The notes under the pieces were generated by a model. It made no database searches, had not been told where the DNA came from, and saw only the letters and a program-made list of their open reading frames with translations. Both the position numbers and the translations under genes were made by a program. Positions 1 through 12,200 of a DNA stretch of 64,000 nucleotides are shown one piece after another (positions within the stretch are counted from its first letter, which is position 1; the number at the start of each line of letters is the position of its first letter). This stretch comes from Prinia subflava (lineage: Eukaryota > Chordata > Aves > Passeriformes > Cisticolidae): positions 118,889,094 through 118,953,093 of the forward strand of contig NC_086247.1 in NCBI RefSeq assembly GCF_021018805.1, written 5' to 3'.

Positions 1-2480
1 TTTTTCCAAAGCAAATAAAGACTGACAGACACATGCATGAAAGCCCATTAGGAGTTCAGCAGGGAAAAGCAATTCTAAACTAATCACAGTTTTATTTTTA
101 TTCATGTTATAGTAAATGTAGTTTTGTACCTAAAAAAAGAGTCTATGGCAAATTACCTGAAAATATCTCTTTGCTTGAAATCCAGGATGAAAAGCAGCTA
201 ATAACAATCTTCAATACTGCTTTTTGTTTTCCTTAAACACAATAAGCAAATGGAAAAAGCATTATGTAGGACAGCAAAATGATAACCTTGGTGCCCATGG
301 TAGGCAGAAGATTTGTTTGCTCAGCCAAAATGTCTTAACATGTAATAGTAACACTTCTAAGGAGTAACTTTGCTCTTCAATGCTGCTAAGCTCAACTACA
401 TATTCCTATTTCCTTGAGCTTTAATTAGCCATTGTGTCCATATGTACATGCCTTCAAGGGTAAATTTATTTAAAGTGTGATGAAAACAGAATAAAACCTT
501 GGCCTCTCTGTAATCAGATGGATTAAAGATACTGCATTTAGATAAACAGTTTTGAAAAGTGATGTATGACAAGCTATCCTTGCTATTCTGCTTGCTGAGG
601 AAAACACTCAGTACTTTTGTGGGATGATTTGGCCATGCATACCAAGAATGGAGGGGCCTCCTTGTCCTGTGCAGCTCAGCTTTGCAACTAAAATACCAAA
701 GCCCATATGAAGATATAAAGCAGTAGCAGGAGGAGGGAATTCAGGGATTAGAAGCCTCTCACAGTTAAGAAACATACTGAAAATAAACAAGCTGTGTTGT
801 TGCACTTCACTGACAAAACTCTCTTTTCTATTTCTTGTCACCCCTTCAAAGCCAAAATGCCTATTTAGGGCAGGAATGGGTTCAGTCAGCTGCTCCCAAA
901 AGTTGTCAGCTAAGATGTAATTAGAATTCATCATTACTAGTGATGGAAAAAGTTGGAGAGTTTCAGATCACAAGATGGAATTGCTATGCATTAGAAAAAC
1001 TGCCTTTTTTAAAAGCCAAACACACTAATAGAAAAAAATTAGGAGGTAATGAACCTCTAAAAATGTATTTTACAGACATGCTTGGAGAGGTCTTACTTTT
1101 CTACCACATTTAATTTCCTTGTGGTCAGAAACACTCAAAAGTACTAATCTGAATCTTTTACTCATTTAGGTGCACAACAGGTTTAGCACTGAACATACAA
1201 CCACACAACCTCATCTGGCTGAACCTGGGGCAACTAAAATACCTCAAATAATTCCTCTGAATCCAGCCCTGGGTTGTGATTACTGCTAGTCTTACAGATG
1301 ATGGCTGAGCCTGCCTGAGTGCTCCCTAAAGCTTTTCCCCTGTCTGACAGCCTAAACACCAGGACTCTGCTCTCTCATGGACTGCTTCTCACACACAGAG
1401 CCGTGACAAGCCCCAAGGCTGGGCCTGGGTGTATTAAACTTTCCAGCCAAAATAAGGATACCAACAGGGTTTACTCAGCCCTTAGGCTGTTGAGATTCCA
1501 AATACATCTCTGCCACACTCTGGATGTTTTTAATACTCGGAAGTGCCACACCATCTCATAAATCCTTTCCTTGAAGAGAATTTGCTTAGGATCTACTGAG
1601 CTGTGACCTCACCAGAGCCATGACTTTAAATTTTCATTACCTGAAATGCTTTATAATTTTATCTCTTTTTATGTCCCTTTCCTGTGATTTATGGGGTTTT
1701 TTTTCCTGACAGACAGGCTTCAGCAGGATCATGTTGCCCAAATATAAATATTTCAAGCAGCATTACTGTCATGCAATCAGAATATTCCAGTTATAGCTCT
1801 ACACAAAGGGTAAAAAGATCGGTGTGCAAGTCTGTTTTCCCCCAGTCATACTGCAGACCGTTTTCCTATTCACCTTTCCAGAACCATCTGATCTCAGTGT
1901 GTTGAGAAGTAACGCATCCAGTCACTCGCTTTTCAACAACGTTGGAAACTTAGAAGTCTGTCACCTGTCACCACAGCTGGATGTACACACAGAGAAAAGC
2001 AACACGTACCCTCCTTCTTTGCACTTCTACACTCAGGAGAATCCAACAGACCTTGAAATAACAGAGGTAGCACAGCCCACAGGAGAATCCAACAGACCTT
2101 GAAAAAGCAGAGGTAGCACAGCACTAGTCTGGGTCCTCCTGAGTGGTTAATTGCAAATGAATGTTAAGCTATGCCTAACATATAGCACAGTAACACAAAC
2201 ATAAACAGTAAAAATACTCACATAAACAGTAATCATTACTAGGCAAATAGTTAATTGGCTATGAAAAAATAGTGGGGTGTAGGTTGAATGATAACCATGG
2301 ATTGTGATGTTGCTGCCATTCTACTATATATTATACAACATATTTTAAAAATACATAAAATATAGTCAAATTCAAGGGGGTTTTCACCGATACCTCGTTT
2401 CTACTGCTTTTATTTGCTGCATTATATTAGGTTTTGTGAAAGTTTTTCTTATCTATGCTTTTTTGTTGTTTGGCGAGCGA
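1..2480. other. AT-rich upstream flank, no exon recognised
   Basis: This stretch left of the CpG island has scattered short open frames of at most 108 codons on either strand, and none resembles a protein I know. In human the divergent neighbour upstream of HACL1 is BTD (biotinidase). I looked for biotinidase-like exons on the minus strand and saw none, so if BTD is present here this would be its first intron or leader. The only structured element is a 46-bp tandem duplication near 2036. Confidence 0.6.
2036..2126. repeat. 46-bp tandem duplication, two copies
   Basis: Two adjacent copies begin with ggagaatccaacagacc at 2036 and 2082. They differ at only a few positions (for example taaca versus aagca in the middle), so the duplication is fairly recent. 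It lies about 400 bp left of the HACL1 CpG island. Confidence 0.9.
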
Positions 2481-2999
2481 GGAATGGATGCTCTCGTCAG
2501 TGGTTTGGCTGTACAAACCGAGGGGGTGGCACGGACAAGCCCGAGCGCGGGGCAGGGACACGCTGTCACCCGTGTCATTTCAGCGACACTTGCGGGACGG
2601 GCAGAGCCGGACGGAGGGGCGTGCGCCATCCTCGGGCTAGGACTTTGGGAGGGTGTCTCGCACTGCTCTGGCGCTTCTCCTGGCGAGCGGCGGCGGCGGG
2701 CGCCGGCGCCTCACGCCACCCCTGCACTTTGCCCCGCACCGTGTTCGCCACCTCTGACCAGCCCCACGCGGCCGGAGCGCTCCGGGGCGGCTGCCCCGGG
2801 TACCGCGCGGCCCTGGGGCTCTCGGGGGCCGCGGCCGGGCCTGCAGCGATCCCGCCCTGCTTCGATCCCGCCCTGCCCGCTCTGCGCCGCTCCCGGCCCG
2901 CCCCGCTCCCGGCCGGGCCCGGGAAGCCCCGGCCCGGTCCCGCTCCCGCCCCCCGCGCCGCGAGCCTCACGCTGCAGGGCCGGCGCCTCGCGGCCTCTC

Positions 3000-3103
3000 A
3001 TTGGCTGCCCGCTCTAGCCAATAGGAAGCTGTCCTGGTCTCCGCCCCACGCCAGCAGGGTATGGGCGGGTCCCTCGGGCCCGCCCCCTCTGCTGTCTGAT
3101 TGG
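3000..3103. promoter_or_regulatory. Cluster of three NF-Y (CCAAT) boxes with GC boxes
   Basis: ATTGG at 3000-3004 (minus orientation), CCAAT at 3018-3022 (plus) and ATTGG at 3099-3103 (minus) lie 96 to 199 bp before the HACL1 start codon. The sequence ccgcccc starts at 3041 and gggcgg lies at 3063-3068, matching Sp1-type sites. The first two boxes are 18 bp apart on opposite strands. Confidence 0.65.
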
Positions 3104-3198
3104 TCGGGACGCCCGTCAGTCACTCCGCGCGCCCTTCGCCCGGGGTGCCGGTCCGGCCCGTTCCAGGCGGGTGGCGGGGCCGGGGGAGCGGGGCCGAC

Positions 3199-3255
3199 AT
3201 GGAGGGCGAGGCGGTCAGCGGGGCGCAGCTCATTGCGCAGGCCCTCAGGGCGCAA
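3199..3255 (+). CDS. HACL1: HACL1 coding exon 1
   Basis: Encodes residues 1-19, from [10 protein letters not shown] to RAQ. The start context gccgacATGg has A at -2 and G at +4. The donor is CAA|gtaaga, phase 0. The [11 protein letters not shown] segment aligns with the human VSGAKVIAQAL region, which fixes the start. Confidence 0.93.
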
Positions 3256-6200
3256 GTAAGAGCGCGGGCGTGGGGACCGGCAGCCTGCGGGCCGGGATAG
3301 CCCGCAGCGAGTGAATGTGTGCGGCCGGACTCACCCCGACCGGCGGTGCCGCTCTCCCGGGGGCGGACGGACAGGGCTCCCCCCGCCGCTTTGTGGGAGG
3401 GAGGGAGAGGAAGGGAGGTTCCGCCGCACGGTGCCGCCGGGGCAGCCGTGAGCTGCTGTCCCCGGGAAGGCGTTCCTCAGGCCGACACCGGTTCCCTTCT
3501 GGAGAGCCTGCCCCGTTCCCGAGCTCAGCTGATCCCCCGTTACCACCAAGCAATGGCCAGGCTCCTCTGCGGCTCTCCCGTGGCAGCCGGATGTGCCTCC
3601 TGCGCCGCCTTTACAGCGACGAAAACTCTGTGTTATCTCTAAACTCGAGATGCTGCAGGCCTGGCACGGGTCTCGGGAGAAGACTTTGCGTTTGGCTTGT
3701 GAAACATAGAAAAGCAGTTCAGTTATAATCCAGATAAGCGTAGTCTTCTATATCTCTGTGTTTCTGTGGGCACGGTAGTTTCCCGACCGTGTCCTGGGGG
3801 CTTTTTGCCCTTAATTTTCTATTAAACTGTGAAACCACAAGATGCCATGAGGCATTTTCAGAGTAGAGGACATACTGAGAATCAGGAAAATGACCTAGCA
3901 GAGATGACCCAGGTAAGAATTGCTCAGCAGAAAGCACCAAACGCACCTTGACTGAGGCGCTGAACCACTGTCCCCGTGCTCTTGTAGACTCCCAAAATCC
4001 AGGGTTTTCACAGCCGCAGAGGCCTGAGCTGCAAACACCAGCTCTGCTTCCACACTGACCTGTGGGCTTCTCTGTGACTATGTACCTTACATCTCAGTTT
4101 TAGACTGCCTGGGTAGTTAGCATGCCTGTGCTTGGCATGTGCTTATTAGAGTTGTGTTTTGGGAAAAAACAGCCTGACTTTTCCCAACATTTTTCTTTAC
4201 AGAACATCGAATACATGTTTGGCGTTGTTGGTATTCCGGTCACTGAAATCGCAATTGCAGCCCAGGCGGTTGGAATAAAGTATGTGGGAATGAGAAATGA
4301 ACAAGCTGTAAGTATATGTCTGTAGTGGGAGCAGCCATTTCCTTAACTGTTTTACAATGGAATGAAACCCAGTTTAATTTCCTTACAAGAAAGAATGTGG
4401 TCTCTGAATTTTCCTTTAAAGAACCTACACAGGAGCAGCCACTGTGATTTTGGAATAATGGAGAACACTGGTGCTTTGGATTGAGTGTTTCTTTTTGCCC
4501 TTCTTTCCTCACTTCCATTTTAAAATGCCCCTCCTTTTCTATTTAGGGAATTGCATCTTCTCTCATTTAAAAATGTCATTCTCCAATAAGGGAGCAAGGA
4601 TAGGAAAAAAAAAAGGAAAAAGGAGTGTAAAGACAGCATATGATAGAGAACAAAAAAAAAAAAATCAAAGTTATCTCCTTCAAGTGATATATTGTCAGAT
4701 ATTATCTGCCAGGTTTTGAGATGCTCTTCCAGACCTTTTTGTTTTTCTGTAGCTTTCTACCCACTTTCCAATATTATCATTCTCACTCCATCTGGTAGTA
4801 TTTTAGTTCTTTTTAGGACTTCATTACCTACCTCTTTACTTTTTTTTCCCTGTCTGTGTGGTGTTCTCAAGTGCCCAAAGAGGAAAGTTTTCCTGTTGAC
4901 TGATAAACTCGTTCTGACAATTTAAACAATTACTGTTTTTTTTCCTTAACTATGTTTTAAAAGCTCCCAGAACAGCAAACCATAGAAAGTAATAATGCTT
5001 CCAAGCTATCAAAACCAACTATGAACGTACACTTAGACTCTCTTTTTTATGTATGTTTCAACTTGATTGTGTAGGTGTCAGAAATTAAGAGCCAAGCTCC
5101 TCAGCATTTTGGTGTTATGCTGCTAGTTCTGCATTTGTTTGGTTTCCCACAGCAGTAGCTCTTTAATCTCAGTAGTTTCTTGGGTGGTCTGAGGTTGAAG
5201 ATAGTAGCCTTGGGTTTATACATGGTTTTTAAGGCTTGCTGCACAAGATGGGGAGGTGGCTGCTGGCTGCTGAACTGGTAGCAGAAAGACCAGCAGCTTC
5301 CCATACCTGATCTACAGCAGTTGCCAGTTTTCCTTAATTGATGTAGTTAATAAACTTTTGGATTCTCCCAGTCCTCCACAAAGTGTTGTTACAGTAGTTC
5401 TCCTAAATCAGGTGGATGAGAGCTGTATGTTTTTGCTGTCTAATCCTTACATTATATTGGAATGTGAGAATTTAGAGGAATGTGTGTCTCTATGGAAAAT
5501 CTGTAACATATGAGAGAGGCAAATATATACAAACATGTTTAAAAGATGTATTTGAGTCTTTGAGGAACTGGGAATTCGGCACAACCTTCATGTTCCTGTA
5601 GGCCATTTAGCAAATATTCTAGTTTTAGCTGTGGTTACAAACATTATTAAAATTAATTTCTTCATGTGTGTCTGTAATTAACAGAGAAGATTGCTTTGCA
5701 CTGCCAGATGAGATGCTGTTCTATTTGTTACTCTTTACTAGATGAAGGAGACAAAGAACATTCTGCTGATAAATGATGTGCTGCTTTTGCCTAGTGGAAT
5801 AAAAATAGCACAAAGACTGGTTTTAATGTCAAAATGTCAGGATTTCTCTTCTTTGGGGAGTCGAAAAGGATGAATGAAGCTGCATCTTGTAATGAGTTTT
5901 GTTTCTTCTTTATCCTCAGTGAATAACAGAGTCATTTCTTGGCAAAGGGTGAAAGGTTCTATATAGTATATTCAAGATATACTCAGTATATACTGTTATA
6001 GTTTTAAATGTCTCAGTTGTGTGGTCTGGCTGTGGAGGATGTGTATACAGCTGCCTTCTTTATTGGTGAAGGCAGCTGTATATGATATATGGAAAATTAA
6101 GGGATTTTTTTCCCAGGGGTTGAGTTTCTACCTCATTTCTAGGCCAGATGTAGCAAAAGGATTTCCCTGTAAAAGTGGTAAAATTTTAATTAATAGTGTT

Positions 6201-9200
6201 TATAGGAAATAGGGCCTGTAAACAAGTTAAAACACAATAAAATCTCATGATGAGATAATAATCAAGCAGTGTACTTGTTGGTTGTCACCCTTATGTTCTT
6301 GTTCTGCCCAGGACGGTGGTGGAGTCACCATCCCTGGAGGTGTTTAAAAATGACTGGACCTGGCATTTAGTGCCACGGCCCAGGTGACAAGATGGTTGGA
6401 CTCAGTGATCATGGAGGTCTTTTCCAACCTCAGTGATTGTGTGAAAAGCTCCTAAAACTGCAGAATAGAAACACTTGGTGAAAACATGAAGCTAAAAGTA
6501 GCATTACCAATAGCCATATGCCAGTCTCCTGTGGCCTGTAACACAGCCTAAGTTTGCCAGAAGCAGTTCACCTGCATCCATGTGCCCTTTGAACAGTGAA
6601 AACTGTGTTGCAACTTCACAGGGGCGTGTGTTTTCTGCACCTGTCCTTGTGTAATTAGAGATTGCTGCGATTGTTTTGAAGACTGATAACCCAGATCAGT
6701 TCTAATCTGCAAAACCCCCTTTACTATATGATTATTTGTTGACAACACACATTGTTTATGTTAGTTCTTAATCTTTAATAATAATTGTCACTACATATTG
6801 AAAGCAATCTCTTGGTATTTGTATCCTAAGTTAGTTGTGAGCATACAGTATGCTAGAGTTTGTGCAGCAGTCAAAGGAGTCAGGCTCAAGAGCCCTTTAA
6901 TGATGGCAGCTGGAACCAAAGTGGGCATCTTATCACCAGAGTACTCAATTATAACTAAAATCAAATCTCCACTCTATTTAAAAATGAAAGAGGCAGGTTC
7001 TAAAGTCAGAAGCTTACTTTAAAAAATTACAAAATACTGCAAAATGAGGGTTTTTCCATTAAGTGTTAGAACTTGATGATTTCAAGACAGGAATATGAAA
7101 ATATGAGAGAGTGGGCAATGTCACATGTGAATTCTTGAGTTCTTCCTGTCACCTGTAAACTTTTTGATCACATACTGTCTTTTTACCAGGTGAAATTTAT
7201 ATCCAAATGTTTAATGTTGTAGATCTTAACATTTGTAGATTTTACTTTCATGATTTTTATTCAAAATACAATTTTTCTTTAAATGTGTAGTACTGAAGTG
7301 GAGTGAGAAGTATTTCACCAGCTCAGCTGGTAAAAGACAATCCCAAATCATCTAATTATTCTCTCCAATGTGAGATTTCAACCTTTTGCTTAATTTCTGA
7401 AATACAATATTTCTGAAGTGTCTGCATTTCTGCTAGTTGTCTTTCTCTTGCAAATCCCTCTTCCATGTTCGTCCAGAAGGCAGTGGAAAGCAGAAGTTTC
7501 ATGTTTTGGACTATTTGTTTTTCTTCCCTGGTTTTAGTTGGGTTTTTTTAACTGGTTGAGTTTTTTCTTTTTCAGATCCAGAATAATTCTGATGTAATAT
7601 CCTGTAACAACAGGAACCTGCAATGTGGAGAGAAGTGGAGAAGAGTCTTGAGATTTTTCATATTAATCTTCATGGACACATCTTATAATGGAAAGGATGA
7701 AATGGAGCTTTTACTTACGTTTAAGTTCTTATAGCCAGGGCAGAATCTGTACCTACTTATTTTCAGTATTTTTGTTGAAAGTTATGTACAAAATATCATT
7801 AAATGTATATATAATAATAAACTCCCATGTTTTCAACAGGCCTGTTATGCTGCATCTGCTGTTGGATATTTGACTGGCAGGTATGTAAAGAGTGTGCAAA
7901 GCTGTTAAGAAATGCTGACTAAGAATTACCATTTTTTGTCTCATCACCTGCAATAACAAGTGTCTCTGCCTAAATTAAATTTCAGTAAAATTTGTGTTCA
8001 ATCAGATGCACTTCTTCCAATGTGAGCTTTCTTTCTTCATTGGTAAAGTGCAGTTGAGAAAACTGCAAACATAAGTTTACTAAATTGTAAACATTAGATG
8101 GCAGAGCAAATGTGATAGAAGAAGTCAGGAGCTGTGTTAGGATAAGCCTATGTATATTTCCCACCTCTGTGTGGGTAGCACATAATTGTTCACTTGCCTT
8201 TCTAATTGGATTGATACAGCTTCATAGTTTCTGATTTGCATGTCTGCCTTTAGTCATTCATACAAATTCCTAGCTATTCATGAGTTTTGGTGACTTGAGT
8301 AAAACTTTAATATTCTATATTTCAGCACCTTACTAGTTTTTGGTTGATTATTTATTTGGTATTCCCTGTGCTCACTTTGCTTTTCTCTTTTCCTCTTTTT
8401 TTCTTTTTGTATTTTCTGTGTAGACCAGGAGTATGTCTTGTAGTGTCCGGTCCAGGTTTCTTACACGCCCTTGGTGGGATGGCAAATGCAACCATTAACT
8501 GCTGGTAATTTAACTGCATTTTCCCTTTAAAATTTCAGTAATTGTGTGTTGTTACTTGTTTCAGATGTTGAGCTCCATGGTATTTAGTATTTTACTTTTT
8601 TACCCCTTTCATTGGATAATGAGAAAGGAATTCTTCCTTTATCAGCCTTACAATGAATTTAGTTACATTTTTTGTATTCTCATGGATAAAATTCTTAGGT
8701 TTGTCCTACCCTATTGTGTGTATATTAGAAAATCTATCAGTATAGCTGGTTGTATGGATGTGTTTGAAAATGAAGTCAATATTAGCGTGTAATGCTTTCA
8801 TGATCATGGAGATCATCTTAAAGGTATTTCCTAAATTTAAATTCATACCTAAATTTAAATTCATGCCTTTGAACTACTGTATTTCAAGCGTGAATAAATT
8901 GACAACTGCATTGTTAAAATCCCTATTTTCTCCCCACGCAGACATTTAGAGTAGTAATTAATTATTGAATTAAATGATGTACAGAGGGATAGTATTTACT
9001 CTATAAGCCTTCACTGAGATTTGACAGCTTTGTCTGGTCTGTCACTGAAAGCTGTACTGAGGTATTTTGGGAGGAAGCTGTAGCAATACCAAGCAGATGT
9101 GATCACAGAATGTGATCCAGAGCAGTGTGCTCTGGAACACTGAATTAGCAGTGGTTGATGGACGAGGGAAGCTCAGTAATGGGAACACTAATAAATCAAG

Positions 9201-12200
9201 TCTGACATTTCGAAAAAAGTCCTCTAGTGTTCAAATTATGTTTTTAAAAAATGAGTTATTAACTAAAGTTTTGCTGTCACTATTTGACCTTAGACGAAAA
9301 AAGGAAGATTATATGAAAACCTTGCTTTTGAACTGTCAAAAGTTTGGTTATAAGAAAGAAGCGTGCATGTAATTTACTTATGGATTTGCAGGAGACATTT
9401 TTGAGGGTAAAACCTCTTGATATTTCACACTGAGAATTACCTGCCATGCTGCTGCTTCCTGTCCTGTCTCATTCTGAGCAAGATTTTATGCCTCAGTCTG
9501 GCTATGACAATAGACTCCAAAGACAAGTGTGTGATAGTTGGTAAGATTTGTAGTAAACACAAGCATGCTCTTTCCCTGAAGTTCCAGTTAAATTTTTTTT
9601 TCAGTTTACTGAAGTTCTCCTCCTGCAAGTCCGCAAGATTTACCACTATTAGTTCATTATAGTCAGATGTTCTTTTTGCCTCACTGTTTTTTTTGCCTTG
9701 CTTTATAGGCACTGCTCTTCAAAATGTCTACAATATTGGGACAGTAGTACAATCATTTCCTTGGGGGAAAAACTTTTCTCCAGTTAGAATTCTTTAAAAC
9801 TTCAAGGGCAGAACTAAATCTTTTCAAGATATAGATGTTGGAGTTGGCTTTCTAAATAGTAGACCAGTTTTGTAACTGGGAAGTAATATTTCCTTTGTTC
9901 ATTAAAATATTTAAATAAATTTGGAAAAGGAGAGTGAGAGGAACATAGGGCTTGTCGCTGTCAAACAGTCTTGGATAGTAATAATCATTTTTCTGAGGGG
10001 AGAGAATAAGCAGAATAAAATGTATAGAGCAGTCACCAAGTGCATTTTTCCATAACAATTTTTCACAGAGGTAAGATACAGCCTGAAGTTCTCATTTCAC
10101 TGTGCCAAGGCATTCAAACTGAGATTTTGATTTATGGCAGAGAAATGGTCTGGTTATGAAGCTTGGATCTAGATACACATATCCCCAAGTCTTATGGGTG
10201 AATAAATTTAGGATTATGCATGGAAAACACTGTAAATGTTTCAGCTTGATACATTGTATAGATAAAGCAGTCAAAGGAAAGGCCATAGCTGAGAAGAAAT
10301 TGCTCAAGAGAAAAAGCCTGTAAAGCTATTGACCCAATATTTCAATGTAGTGCAGATGAATGAGGAGATTAATAAAACAGCTTTCTTCTGTTGACTCAGC
10401 ACTTAGCATTTTAAGGCGTTTGACCTACAATTTGAATAAAAGACAGGTTTTCATCCACTGCAGGAAAATTATTTATTATATTTTGTGGAAATTACCATAA
10501 AAATGTGCTCCTGTGGAATGTCAAACCCTCACTGTAAAGTAATACTGCCTTCCTCACATAGCTGTGAACTAATTTAAGTTCAGGACTGCTTGCAGGCATA
10601 TTAAATTTTTGTCTGTTTCTTTGGGTTTTGGAGGTTTTTTTACTAAAAACAAAAAGCAGGGAGTGGTGCTGTCAGTCAGCTAATTTCTGCTGTGTTCCAA
10701 ATGGTATACAAAGAAAACATAATCTTTGTGAAAAATTGTATCTTAGCTTGTTTTAGTTCTAGTTCTTGTGCATGTTACAATACCCTTTATAAACACACAT
10801 CTTAATACTTTTTGGACCAATCAATACTTTTTAGCTTCTTCTTAGGTGTTGTCATTCCTTCAAACCACTGTGTCACCCATATTATCAAACTTAAATGAAA
10901 ATTGCCTGCATTGTGATTTGATTTTAGAACTTCTATGATGTAAGTCACTTAATATGGCCAAATTGTCCCAAAACTGGTGACCCAAAAGCTACTGGGAAGG
11001 CTACTGGCTGAGACTGATATTTAGAATCCATTTCTGTATTCTGTATCTATTCCTGTAGAGATCTGTGTATGCTATATACATATATATACATATACATATA
11101 TATACACACACATATACGCACTTACGGGGGGGGTTTTTTGTTTGTTTTTTAATATACTTTTCTAGGCCTTTGATTGTTATTGGAGGTTCTTCTGACAGAA
11201 ATCAAGAAACCATGGGAGCTTTCCAAGAATTCCCACAGGTACATGTACATATAACTTTCTACAGGAAGGTTTCAGTTAAATAATTCTTGTTCTTCATTAT
11301 TGTAGGAAAAAAGATCCCAAACACTACCACATCTTTATAAGCAGATCTTATAATGCTGTTGATTTGCTCCATCTACTGGTTTAAAATTGACATTGTGTAA
11401 ATACAGCAGACTGCCTGAAATGTTTTTGCCTCCACTTACATTGGAATTGATACTCTGTTTTAGGTTTTCAGCTAGTATAAATTACCTTTGCTTGTTCTGA
11501 GATGGACAAAAGCAAAATGTTCAAGAAAATAAACCAGTTTATGGGGGAGGAAAAAAAAAACCCCAAAGAACTTAAGCACTTGGAACGAGTATGGTTTTGA
11601 TAGTTTTCACCAGCTGTTACTGCACTTTTCCATGGGGAAGTTTCCACCTTATTGCTTTTTATCTGGCATTTCTTTCATTTTACTCATGTTGAAAGGAGAT
11701 GGAAATGAGCAAATCACTTTGATAAATCAATACAGTGTTTATTTGCCTTTATTCAGGTTGAAGCTGGCAGGCTGTACAACAAACTGTCTGTCCGCCCAAG
11801 CAGCCTGGAAGCTATTCCTGCTGTTATTGAAAAGGTATGAAATAATAGAAAATAAACAACAGAACATCAGGTAACTGTCTCCTGATTCAGTGTTGAGGGT
11901 TTATTTTTGTATAGTTGTAACCCTTAGTAATTTGCTCTGGCAGATAGGAGGTGATGGTTGATAGAGTAAATTAACAATTGGGGAGGTTCTGCTTTATGAA
12001 CAATGCTATGAAGTAGGCTAAAAATAGATCCCAGTCCAGTCTGATTCTTACTGAGCCCTGCAGTGGTTTTTGTTAGCTTCAAATAGAGTTGGAAAATTTT
12101 TATGAAATAAAGGCTTTTAGGGGGAGATGCAGTAACTAGAAATGTAATGCTTCAACTGTTTTACCACTGTCATGTGAAGGAGATTTGGAGGGGGGGCAGT

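Larger units (their letters stand above)
2500..3560. promoter_or_regulatory. CpG-island promoter of HACL1, possibly bidirectional
   Basis: The base composition changes abruptly from AT-rich to strongly GC- and CpG-rich near 2500 and returns to AT-rich after about 3560. The island covers HACL1 exon 1. There is no clear TATA box. CCAAT boxes occur in both orientations (ATTGG 3000-3004, CCAAT 3018-3022, ATTGG 3099-3103) with GC boxes near 3041 and 3063, all within 200 bp upstream of the ATG. This is typical of a housekeeping promoter. Bidirectional activity is inferred from the divergent BTD-HACL1 arrangement in human; no minus-strand exon was identified here. Confidence 0.8.
4308..7839 (+). other. 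HACL1 intron 2
   Basis: A 3.5-kb intron, the longest in the gene. It holds a CR1 fragment at 6308-6441 and a perfect hairpin at 6044-6082. Otherwise it is AT-rich with no exon-like reading frame. Confidence 0.85.

Noticed and set aside
608..934. 108-codon minus-strand frame considered as a biotinidase (BTD) exon
   Set aside because: The translation does not resemble biotinidase, and there is no fitting splice pair.
2414..3259. 281-codon open frame on the plus strand, and several minus-strand frames, over the CpG island
   Set aside because: GC-rich sequence lacks stop codons in all frames. This frame overlaps HACL1 exon 1 in a different phase and has a low-complexity Pro/Ala/Arg composition.
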